Below are positions 36,064 to 43,900 of a stretch of 64,000 bases of DNA, piece after piece. The stretch comes from Brevibacillus laterosporus (GTDB lineage Bacteria > Bacillota > Bacilli > Brevibacillales > Brevibacillaceae): the NCBI GenBank assembly GCA_007833815.1, contig CP033464.1:802501-866500 (forward strand), in the 5' to 3' direction. Under the pieces are notes generated by a model. The model had not been told where the DNA came from and did not search any database. It saw only the letters and a list, made by a program, of their open reading frames with translations. The translations under genes and the position numbers were made by a program. Within the stretch, counting starts at the first letter, position 1, and each line of letters starts with the position of its first letter.

Positions 36064-36522
36064 TTGGATATTGGAAGAAACTCACTCTGTCCATGTGGAA
36101 GCGGTAAAAAATATAAGAAATGTTGTCTACATAAAGATGAGCAACGCGATTTTCTACATTCAACGTCAAAGGAAACCAATCAATTACTGCATAAATACAT
36201 TGACCTAGAATTGAAATGGGAAAGCGATGATTATATATCTACAGCTCACAATATTGTGAAGAGTATGCATACAGAATACGAGGCTGAGACTGTTGCTGCA
36301 GCAGTCAACCTATGGAATAAGTATTCTAACGCTACTCAACCAGTAATTAGAAAAGCTGGGATAATGGAAGCTTCGATTGAATACTCGATTGCGATGATCA
36401 TGGAACTCCCTATCACACAGGCAACATTAGCAACTAAATATAATGTTTCTGCGGGAACGATTTCCAAGCGAGTACAGGAAATTCTTGATAACGATTGGTT
36501 TTTAGATCAAGAACGTCCATAA
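36064..36522 (+). CDS. SEC-C zinc-motif protein with HTH-like C-terminus
   Basis: About 152 aa. The N-terminus is a SEC-C metal-binding motif, [20 protein letters not shown], which coordinates zinc through three cysteines and is found in SecA and many small stand-alone proteins. The C-terminal part [25 protein letters not shown] looks like a helix-turn-helix. Function unknown. The frame is open from a GTG at 36055, but AAGGGA sits only 1-2 nt before it, whereas the TTG at 36064 is 10 nt away and starts precisely at MDIGRNS, the usual SEC-C start. Terminator directly downstream. Confidence 0.78.
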   Translation: MDIGRNSLCPCGSGKKYKKCCLHKDEQRDFLHSTSKETNQLLHKYIDLELKWESDDYISTAHNIVKSMHTEYEAETVAAAVNLWNKYSNATQPVIRKAGIMEASIEYSIAMIMELPITQATLATKYNVSAGTISKRVQEILDNDWFLDQERP

Positions 36523-36529
36523 ATTCAAC

Positions 36530-36585
36530 AAAACCTAGCACAAAAGCAGGTACTTTTCCTGTACCTTTACTTTGTGCTAGGTTTT
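36530..36585. terminator. Bidirectional terminator
   Basis: 15-bp perfect stem (AAAACCTAGCACAAA at 36530-36544, complement 36571-36585) with a second stem inside the loop (GGTAC/GTACC). Serves both the SEC-C gene and the convergent desaturase gene. Confidence 0.85.
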
Positions 36586-36621
36586 CATGTAATGATTTTT
36601 GATTGATTATACCCTTACAGA

Positions 36622-37662
36622 TTAACTAGTTTTCTTCTTTAATTCTCTGACGCTATTCTTCATTATCCTTTGATGAACATCTTTGAAACCCACAAACTTC
36701 TTACTTTCCTCATTCCAAAGACGGAATCGTAGCGACCGCAGACTTGATAACAATGTAATGCTATTCACTTCCTGTAAAAAAGCATTATGACTATGAGCTG
36801 AAGCCAAGTGATAGTTAGGCACACGCGGACTCAAATGGTGAATATGATGAAAACCAATATTGCCTGTAATCCAATGCAGGACTTTTGGCAGCTTATAAAA
36901 GGAACTTCCCTGTAAGGCCGCTTTTACATAATCCCAATTCTCTTCTTGTTCGAAATACGTATCCTCAAACTGATGCTGTACATAAAACAACCAAATACCA
37001 GCCGCACCTGAAATAAGGAAGATCGGTCCTTGAATCAACAGAAACGCCTGCCAACCGAGGGCCCAGCAAAGCACACCTGATAAGGCAATGATGCCCAGAT
37101 TGGTGATATACGTATTAATACGTTCCTTTTTCCCTACGCCTTTGCGGTTAAATCGATAATCAATCAGAAACACGTAGATAGGGCCAAGACCAAACATGAT
37201 GAATGGATTTCGATACAATCGATAGAACAATCGCTTACTAGGAGACAATGCTACATACTCATCTACCGTAAGTGTCCATACATCCCCCGTGCCTCGTTTA
37301 TTCAAATTACTGCTTGTTGCGTGATGAATAGAATGGGATTTCTTCCATTGCTCATAGGGGCAACACGTTAAAATCCCCGTGATTAAACCAACAACCTCAT
37401 TTGCTTTTCTGTTTTTAAAGAAAGAGTAGTGGCAGCAATCATGAAAAATAATAAATATCCGAATTAAAAACCCACCGGCAGGGACAATCAATACTAGGCT
37501 CAACCAGTAGGAAACGGATAGACATAGATAAGCGCCGTACCAAAGCATGCAAAATGGTATCAACGTATTAATAAGCTGTCGTACACTATACTTGATGTGG
37601 GATTTTTCATACGGGGCAATTTGATTTCTCCAGTTGACTTGTTCCTCTTGATTCTTGCTAAT
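36622..37662 (-). CDS. des: Membrane fatty acid desaturase, apparently with an ATT start
   Basis: An acyl-lipid desaturase of the B. subtilis Des type, introducing a cis double bond into membrane phospholipid acyl chains. The three iron-binding histidine boxes are present: HDCCHYSFF, HSIHHATSS and HHIHHLSPRVP; four membrane helices. The frame is homologous well upstream of the first usual start codon (TTG 37563): residues SKNQEEQVNWRNQIAPYEKS and VRQLINTLIPF fit the family N-terminus. The only position with a good ribosome binding site (AGAGG, 9 nt) is an ATT at 37662, giving 346 aa, close to Des (352). Either ATT is used, as in infC, or an ATG was lost. Confidence 0.8.
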   Translation of the reverse strand: MSKNQEEQVNWRNQIAPYEKSHIKYSVRQLINTLIPFCMLWYGAYLCLSVSYWLSLVLIVPAGGFLIRIFIIFHDCCHYSFFKNRKANEVVGLITGILTCCPYEQWKKSHSIHHATSSNLNKRGTGDVWTLTVDEYVALSPSKRLFYRLYRNPFIMFGLGPIYVFLIDYRFNRKGVGKKERINTYITNLGIIALSGVLCWALGWQAFLLIQGPIFLISGAAGIWLFYVQHQFEDTYFEQEENWDYVKAALQGSSFYKLPKVLHWITGNIGFHHIHHLSPRVPNYHLASAHSHNAFLQEVNSITLLSSLRSLRFRLWNEESKKFVGFKDVHQRIMKNSVRELKKKTS

Positions 37663-38182
37663 AGTAATCTTCCTCTCTCAGAATCTTTAATCTTACAGTA
37701 ACGCATGGATTCCGAATCAAAGGGGAGGGATGATTCATGCCCATCTATAGTACACTTTAACATTTGAAAGGTTTCGATAATTTTTCAACCCCTCTTTGCA
37801 AGCGACATATAACGTTACGTCCAACCCGTAACTAATACGAATTGTGTCTTTTCTGCTTACCTGCCTTTTATCTGTACTTATTCATTATATTCGAAAATTG
37901 TTCTCAACTGTCTAGTAATTTTTTGTTGAAATCCACTATTTTTCAGAAAACTATTCTGTACTATAATTTCGGTACCAAATTAACCCAATTCATTACCAAA
38001 AAGTACCTAAAACCTATGCGTGACGAACAAACTTGATGAGTGTTTTTTCATCGCCTCTGGAAAAGGATTTGAGCTTCCCATTAAAAAAAAGGAGCCCAGT
38101 CCAAATGACCAGTCTCCTTTTTAGCATGTAGGTCTATGGAGCTTTATCTTAAACTACGACCAATGTCTTTTGTGCTAAATGT
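37663..38182. other. Intergenic region upstream of des
   Basis: No gene seen. A TACTAT box near 37744-37749 on the minus strand could be the des -10; this would leave a leader of about 80 nt. A terminator-like hairpin AAAAAGGAG (38086-38094) / CTCCTTTTT (38114-38122) lies near the end of the next operon. Confidence 0.45.
38086..38122. terminator. Terminator of the tubulin-like/GTPase operon
   Basis: 9-bp stem AAAAAGGAG / CTCCTTTTT with a 19-nt loop; on the minus strand the arm is followed by a T run. It lies about 60 bp past the stop codon at 38183. Confidence 0.7.
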
Positions 38183-40681
38183 CTATTTCGCTGGAACAGA
38201 CGGTTTAATCGGCTTAACATTTGGCTGTAGTAGCATGTAAATAGGTGTATTTTCAACCGAATCAGCTTGTCCTTTTTCCACAAATATCGGTGTGGTATCC
38301 TGCTCCTCACCAGTAACAGGCATCGTTTCTGTGGCAGGAAGCGTCGCTGGAATAGGAACCTGACTTTTGGAATAAAGCATTACACCTCCGACTGTTCCTA
38401 CGGTAAGCATTGCTAGCAAACCGACCACAGCCAAGCCTTTGTTCTGACGAAAGAACCTCGTCAAAGCATTAGACGACTCATTTTCTACCTCATGTAAAAT
38501 TTCTCTAAACTCAGGGTTGCGAATTGCGTACCAACGTTTTCGCCACTCTTTATCCCGTACCCTTTTAGCATTATCATGTAAAAGATACTGTTTCAATACT
38601 AGACGATAGGAAGGAACAAGTTTTCTGCCCACCAAGAACATCCTTTGTTTCAATAACCACTGAATAAACAGATAGGTAGTCTCGTCTCCCCCCTGTTGCT
38701 GCACATAAGTAAGCATGCCATCAAAATCAAAGGCCGTTTGTGAATTCTGGAAATCACCACGATAAAAAACAAGCGCTACCTTTGGGAAACTACCTTCGTC
38801 TAATGGACTGCCCAACATCTTTCGAATCAGTTTCTGCTGGATTTTGATGTCATCCTCGTTCCAATTCCGATAAAACTCTTCGGGCAAAGGAGTCCCTGGT
38901 TCTTTTGCTAGAGAGAAGATGTTCATGAGCAGCTCTAGCTTATATTCGCTCTGTGAATCTAGCTCTGAGAAAAAGCTTTGCGGTTTATGTTCAAACAAAG
39001 AGACAATCTTCCTAACATCCTCCTTGGACAGCGTGTCCAAAGAAATATGTTTTAGTAAGCATTTGTCTATCTCTTCTAAAATCCTATTTGTGTAGTTGTG
39101 ACCTACACGCCACTTACCCAAAATTTGATGAATTGACAGTGCTGCTTCTACTTTTTGTTTTTCTTCTCTAAATAAGCTCAGTAGTTTTTGCTCTGTACCG
39201 GTTATGAAAAAGTGGTTTTGCAAAGCTTGAGAAGCATGTACAGCCCAGAAATTAATTTCCTGCCCTACATCATCTAGCTTGTAGCAAACAGCTAAGCGTT
39301 CAGCCACATATTCCTCGAATAGAGGCTTCACGACCTTTTCGTAGCTAAAAATAGTACTCATCATAAACGTAAACAAATTATGATTACTTGAAAGCTGCTT
39401 GTATACATTTGCAACGTAATCTTTTTGTTGAGAATGTTTTCCCTTGAGCAAAATATCCATCAGGTACATAATGATCTCTTTACGTGAGCCTTGATTCACC
39501 ACAACGCTGTAAGCCTCGCTGATCAATGTAATAAGCTCGACGGTCGGGAGCTCCTTAGACGCAACAGCAGCCTTCTCAGCGCCAAATACAAGCCCAAACA
39601 ACCCATACAGTCTCTTTTTATTACTCAAGTGATCATTACGTAAATAATCTAAGAGTACCTGCCAAATCGCCGTTTTATTACGTTCATAAAAGTTCATCTT
39701 ACCTGTTTCTATCATAAACAGAGTGCATAATTCGTAATACGTGGTAGTGCTCAAGCCCTTGGCACGATCGTCACCCGAAAGTATTTCGTCTGCAAACTCG
39801 TAAAACGACGTGAGTACACTAGTCTCATTTAAATTATTCCACGCAAAGGTAAGATACTCGTGGTCACCTTGAATATCAACATGAAGAATGGATTTGTTTG
39901 CAAAATCAAACAGAAAATCTTTATTCATATGTCCGTTTCCAGACCTTATGCTGCCCTTTTCAACAAAAATAACATGGAGATACTTTTTACTCTCTGGTTC
40001 ATTTGTATAGGTAAGAAAACCAAATTGTCTACGCATCTCATAAGGCAAGCAACCATATAGAATCTCTAACAATTGAGTGGCAGCTCTAGAGGTGTCACTG
40101 ATATCAACATCTAAACTAATAAATACTTTTTTCTTTGCTGATAGAGAACTCATCGTTGCATATAACAGTTGTTTAAACGATTGCTCGTCAATCCCTAACC
40201 GAGCTAATATCTGCTTCTTATCTCCAGATAGGTTATTGTGATATGGCAAATCCTCTAATTCAGGAAGCTCTTTCCCATCTGTTTCTTGGTGATGACTAGT
40301 AAATGAATCTATGCCAAAAACCTTTGCTGGTGTTTTGCAAAATTCATCTCTTTGTACGCTCGGGATCACATAGTTGTGGGTAAAAAACGTATTTCGTTGC
40401 CCGGTAAAGTCTGCCCCTACATAAACGCTTTTTCCGATAACCATTTCGCCAGATTCCGCGCGAAAACAGAAAAGGGCTTCTGGATACTTATCTACCTGTG
40501 TTTCTCCTTTTTCCTGTAGCTCTTTAGGAGTATCGTAGACACAAAATGGGTGAAGCGTCTTCTTGATAAATGAATTGTCCAGAGCAGCAGATTTAGAGAC
40601 GGTGTCGTATCCTTCGTTTGAGCGGAAAATGCCTTGTCGCCCTCGCGTATAGTATTGCTGTTGAATATGCTGCCGTCCCAC
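38183..40681 (-). CDS. GAP1-like (GTPase-associated) protein with C-terminal membrane anchor
   Basis: An 832-aa protein. The N-terminal part (about 1-130; QQYYTRGRQGIFRSNEGYDTV, FTGQRNTFFTHNYVI) resembles the GAP1-N2 domain of GTPase-associated protein 1, as I recall it from comparative studies of NTP-dependent conflict systems. A long alpha-helical middle follows. One membrane helix (about 747-768, AVVGLLAMLTVGTVGGVMLY) leaves a T/P/E-rich tail of about 60 residues outside. Start is a GTG sharing one base with the stop codon of the GTPase gene, so the two are coupled, which fits a GTPase/partner pair. Last gene of the operon. No enzymatic motif seen. Confidence 0.72.
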   Translation of the reverse strand: MGRQHIQQQYYTRGRQGIFRSNEGYDTVSKSAALDNSFIKKTLHPFCVYDTPKELQEKGETQVDKYPEALFCFRAESGEMVIGKSVYVGADFTGQRNTFFTHNYVIPSVQRDEFCKTPAKVFGIDSFTSHHQETDGKELPELEDLPYHNNLSGDKKQILARLGIDEQSFKQLLYATMSSLSAKKKVFISLDVDISDTSRAATQLLEILYGCLPYEMRRQFGFLTYTNEPESKKYLHVIFVEKGSIRSGNGHMNKDFLFDFANKSILHVDIQGDHEYLTFAWNNLNETSVLTSFYEFADEILSGDDRAKGLSTTTYYELCTLFMIETGKMNFYERNKTAIWQVLLDYLRNDHLSNKKRLYGLFGLVFGAEKAAVASKELPTVELITLISEAYSVVVNQGSRKEIIMYLMDILLKGKHSQQKDYVANVYKQLSSNHNLFTFMMSTIFSYEKVVKPLFEEYVAERLAVCYKLDDVGQEINFWAVHASQALQNHFFITGTEQKLLSLFREEKQKVEAALSIHQILGKWRVGHNYTNRILEEIDKCLLKHISLDTLSKEDVRKIVSLFEHKPQSFFSELDSQSEYKLELLMNIFSLAKEPGTPLPEEFYRNWNEDDIKIQQKLIRKMLGSPLDEGSFPKVALVFYRGDFQNSQTAFDFDGMLTYVQQQGGDETTYLFIQWLLKQRMFLVGRKLVPSYRLVLKQYLLHDNAKRVRDKEWRKRWYAIRNPEFREILHEVENESSNALTRFFRQNKGLAVVGLLAMLTVGTVGGVMLYSKSQVPIPATLPATETMPVTGEEQDTTPIFVEKGQADSVENTPIYMLLQPNVKPIKPSVPAK

Positions 40682-41946
40682 TATTGCTCCCTCCCATCAA
40701 TATAATCTAATTGATGTAATAGCCAAACAAATGGTTCATCTACACGAACAGGCGTCACCACGCCAGTCACTTTTTGGTTGACCGGGTTACTTCCCAGCGC
40801 AGATACAGCAAAATAAGCTGTATTGGTAAAATAAACTTCGAGCGCATCCTTAAAAGGCCGATCTACTTTTTCAATGAAACGACGTATTTCTCCATTTATG
40901 TTTTCAAATTCCGTCGTGTTGAGGTGGTCTTCATGGACGTAATTTCTAAACACATTGCTGTTTGATTTGATATATTCACTATCATCTTCTTTTAGCATGT
41001 GGAGCATGTCGCTTTTCGTAAGTACAACAGCTGTCGGAATATTAGTCTTGCTGTGTTCCTCATATCCAATGAAGTTTTCAAACAGAGTAATGAGAACCTC
41101 ACGTGGTTCGTCATATCTAGCTGTAAACTCCCCTGGTTCATCTCCTACATTAAACATAATCTTGTCACGTATCGTCCTGATTTGTAGAGGATCAACAAGG
41201 AATAGGATGCCTGAGGAGTTTTTTACATGGGACGCATATAGTTCCAAGTATTCACGATCCACCATTCCCTCACCAGCAACGTCAAAAAACACAAGAATAA
41301 GCGGGGCCTGTTCACTATCTTTAAAAATAAATTGAAAAATGAATGGTTCCTGCCGCTTTTCCTTTTGAGTAGAATCAAGCAGTTGACCTCTCTCAAACAA
41401 TGGCGCCTCGTAATTTTCTCGGAACTTTCGACTAATCTGTGCGTTTAGTGGCATGCAAGCCGCGTTGAAATGATTGGCAGTCGTATTTTGTAGTGTATGA
41501 ATTAAGGATGTCATATAGACAGACTTACCTACCTGGGAAGCACCAACGATTGAAATAATATTACTTGGCGCCTTTCCAGCTGTGATTGGGAGTTCATTAT
41601 GGCATTTCGGGCAAAGCCTTCGCTTGGTAACCATGCCGTATCGATCTGTCAGCCCTACCAAAACCTGATCGACATAAAGTTGGTTCTCATGCGGTATCGT
41701 AGCTGGATCAATCACCGCTTCCAATTCCTCAATCGAATCCAATCCGAATTTATCTCGATACTGATTTAATATCTCATCCTCTTGCAACGCGTAATTTTCA
41801 TCATCATCACGATGATGTGTGGCTCTAAATACTACCTGTTCAGGAGAATACTTCGCAAAGCAATAAGGACATACAATATCGTAAAAAGGAAGTCGTTCCT
41901 TGGTTGTCTGTTTTTTATCAAACATATTTTTCAAAAATGTAAACAT
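40681..41946 (-). CDS. Zinc-ribbon TRAFAC-type GTPase (double-GTPase 2-like)
   Basis: A 421-aa cytoplasmic GTPase. Cysteines C26, C29, C112 and C115 (CPYC ... CPKC) form a split zinc ribbon. The G domain starts with the P-loop GASQVGKS (135-142); LVFFDVAGEGMV is the G3 region with the aspartate, VVLTKSDML is G4 (TKSD), FAVSALGS is G5. This looks like the DO-GTPase2 family, known mainly from association with GAP1 and vWA proteins. Its gene lies between the 211-aa gene and the GAP1-like gene. GTP hydrolysis is inferred from intact motifs. Confidence 0.82.
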   Translation of the reverse strand: MFTFLKNMFDKKQTTKERLPFYDIVCPYCFAKYSPEQVVFRATHHRDDDENYALQEDEILNQYRDKFGLDSIEELEAVIDPATIPHENQLYVDQVLVGLTDRYGMVTKRRLCPKCHNELPITAGKAPSNIISIVGASQVGKSVYMTSLIHTLQNTTANHFNAACMPLNAQISRKFRENYEAPLFERGQLLDSTQKEKRQEPFIFQFIFKDSEQAPLILVFFDVAGEGMVDREYLELYASHVKNSSGILFLVDPLQIRTIRDKIMFNVGDEPGEFTARYDEPREVLITLFENFIGYEEHSKTNIPTAVVLTKSDMLHMLKEDDSEYIKSNSNVFRNYVHEDHLNTTEFENINGEIRRFIEKVDRPFKDALEVYFTNTAYFAVSALGSNPVNQKVTGVVTPVRVDEPFVWLLHQLDYIDGREQ

Positions 41947-41958
41947 GTTGGTTCCCTC

Positions 41959-42594
41959 CTATTCAGGAATCAGTTCATAGCTCTGCCCATATTTTTTTCC
42001 GTCTGTAAAAAAGAGGCGAATATAATCTTTTTTCTTAATCTCTATTTCAGGCATTACATTATCTCCCGGCTCAAGATCACGGATAAAGGCATACTGAGTG
42101 CCATCATCCTTATTTGCTGGAGGGGAACCTTCCTTTTTCACATAACATAAAACATCTTTTGGAATGAGAATCTCCGAAAAAATGCGAATCTGTAGAGTTT
42201 GATACTGACTAAACCACTTTTTCCCTCTTTTAAAAGAATAGTAGATTTTGGCTTTACCAGAACTGACATGAATGATGTGATTCTCACCATCTGGCATTAA
42301 CAGAACAGGTCTACCATTTTGAAGCTGACACGGGAAAATTCGATACGTATATCTCCCATAACCATCTATATATTCCCGGTATCCCCTATGCGCCTTGTAC
42401 TCTTCACGAGTAAATAGCTTCATAAGCTTCTCATCGATTTGGTCAGGATCAAAAGGGGTATCAAATCGAGATTTGTATACATAGACGCAAGGAACCGATT
42501 CTGCCCAGTGCCAATTTATAACGCATTCGTTACCCTGCATGTGGGAGGTGACATCCCTAATCAATGTGTTGGATACTTCTTCCGTTTTACTCAT
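41959..42594 (-). CDS. Unrecognised 211-aa protein of the tubulin-like operon
   Basis: No family recognised. The sequence alternates short beta-like strands (VLLMPDGENHIIHVSSGKAKIYYSF, DYIRLFFTDG) with polar turns, has no membrane segment and no signal peptide, and ends with a strand-rich block. It is probably a cytoplasmic beta-sandwich adaptor. It sits between the membrane vWA gene (19 bp gap) and the GTPase gene (12 bp gap), so it is almost certainly a component of the same complex. An internal block HRGYREYIDGYGRYTYRIFP is rich in aromatic residues. Confidence 0.7.
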   Translation of the reverse strand: MSKTEEVSNTLIRDVTSHMQGNECVINWHWAESVPCVYVYKSRFDTPFDPDQIDEKLMKLFTREEYKAHRGYREYIDGYGRYTYRIFPCQLQNGRPVLLMPDGENHIIHVSSGKAKIYYSFKRGKKWFSQYQTLQIRIFSEILIPKDVLCYVKKEGSPPANKDDGTQYAFIRDLEPGDNVMPEIEIKKKDYIRLFFTDGKKYGQSYELIPE

Positions 42595-42613
42595 TACACA
42601 TCATGCTCCTACT

Positions 42614-43900
42614 CTACCTATCAAACTGATTATTGCTTATTTGTTTAGCATCCTTATTTTTTGCTGATAAATATCTGCCACCTGTAAAGCGACTTTTCTC
42701 AGAAGATAGACCTTGGTTAGGCATAGGGAAAAATATCGTAAACAAGGTCATAACAACAGCTAGCAACAAGTCAGCAACTAAGCGAACAACCATGTCTGGA
42801 TACATACCTGATGCAAATCCCTTCTCAAGCACCAATCCAGCGAGAAGACCCGACACAATTCCACCCAATGTGAAACTTTTAGCTATATATTTGTTGTCAA
42901 AGAATAGTCCTAATGCCAATCCTAATAATGCCCCAATCACAAGTAAGCTCACGATACGCAGTACAGCGTACATAAGGCTATCTTCAGTTGAACCTGTTCT
43001 CTCTTTTACAAGTTCACGATCTTGACGACTCATATCATAAATTTGTCCGAACACACCTGTTATCTGATCTGTATGTTGAACATCATAATAATTTCCACTG
43101 GTTTCTTCTGCAATGCGCTTTAATAGCTCGGTTCCATCTGCACTAACCGTACTCATACCGACTGTATGAACAATGATATGAGACTGTTTGAATGGTTGTA
43201 GAGACTTCTCTAGATTCACATCACTGTACCCATCTGACATGAGTACAACCGTATTATTACCGGATTGATTTGTCTCATCTTTTATATGGTTTAAAGCCGT
43301 TTGCAATGCCTCTTCTATATCAGTACCGCCAGAGGGGCCCTCGTGGCTAGTCAGTTTTTGGATAACGTTATCTCTGACCTTTTGATTGCTCAATTGCACT
43401 AAAGGCTGTAGCACGCTTGCTTGATGATTAAAGGTAATCACCGCCACCCTTGTATCGCTATCCATTCTACGAACCACGTCGGCTGCCGCTTTAAAAAGCT
43501 GACCATCCTTATCCGACTCCTGCATACTAGCCGAAATATCTAGCAGCATGACAATATTGTTGGTACCGGACGCTCTTTGAAAATTCGCCCCGTAAACAAA
43601 TTGTAAAAGCATAGCGACTACACCTAACATGATGAATGTACTTGGTACGAGCATCTTCCATGAGAAACCGACGTAGCGCTGTCTCCAGCCTTGACCATTT
43701 AATTGCGGTGAAATTAATTCAGCTATTAAACACATAAGTCCCACAAATAAAGCGTACTGTCCAAAATAAAGTCCCATGACTACCCACTGTGGAAGTTCAT
43801 TAGATAGTAGGTTTAAGATCATCTCGCCCACTACAAAGCCGATTACTCCACCAATCAAGCTACAGAAAACCATGAGTAGACTTATTTTTTTTTGACTCAT
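42614..43900 (-). CDS. Polytopic membrane protein with central vWA domain
   Basis: A 428-aa protein: three membrane helices (about 7-30, 38-62, 85-105), a von Willebrand A domain (about 115-300) and three further helices (about 315-405). The MIDAS metal site is complete: DISAS (121-125), the Thr in SGGTDIEEAL, and the Asp in VLMSDGYSD. vWA domains mediate metal-dependent protein contacts. The sides of the membrane are uncertain: with three preceding helices the domain could lie on either face. Its start overlaps the 782-aa gene by 4 nt (ATGA). The C-terminal tail is basic and polar. Confidence 0.83.
   Translation of the reverse strand: MSQKKISLLMVFCSLIGGVIGFVVGEMILNLLSNELPQWVVMGLYFGQYALFVGLMCLIAELISPQLNGQGWRQRYVGFSWKMLVPSTFIMLGVVAMLLQFVYGANFQRASGTNNIVMLLDISASMQESDKDGQLFKAAADVVRRMDSDTRVAVITFNHQASVLQPLVQLSNQKVRDNVIQKLTSHEGPSGGTDIEEALQTALNHIKDETNQSGNNTVVLMSDGYSDVNLEKSLQPFKQSHIIVHTVGMSTVSADGTELLKRIAEETSGNYYDVQHTDQITGVFGQIYDMSRQDRELVKERTGSTEDSLMYAVLRIVSLLVIGALLGLALGLFFDNKYIAKSFTLGGIVSGLLAGLVLEKGFASGMYPDMVVRLVADLLLAVVMTLFTIFFPMPNQGLSSEKSRFTGGRYLSAKNKDAKQISNNQFDR

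Noticed and set aside
37560-37763. 67-codon ORF upstream of the desaturase as a separate gene
   Set aside because: The desaturase frame itself continues with homology through this region in a different frame, so this ORF is a shadow.
37842-38036. 64-codon plus-strand ORF rich in F, Y and L upstream of the GAP1-like gene
   Set aside because: No ribosome binding site, composition typical of translated AT-rich intergenic DNA, no homology visible.
41782-42150. 122-codon plus-strand ORF with hydrophobic stretches
   Set aside because: Antisense to the GTPase and 211-aa genes; no ribosome binding site; hydrophobicity comes from the complementary codons.
42633-43025. 130-codon plus-strand ORF opposite the membrane vWA gene
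   Set aside because: Pure antisense frame to a strongly supported gene.
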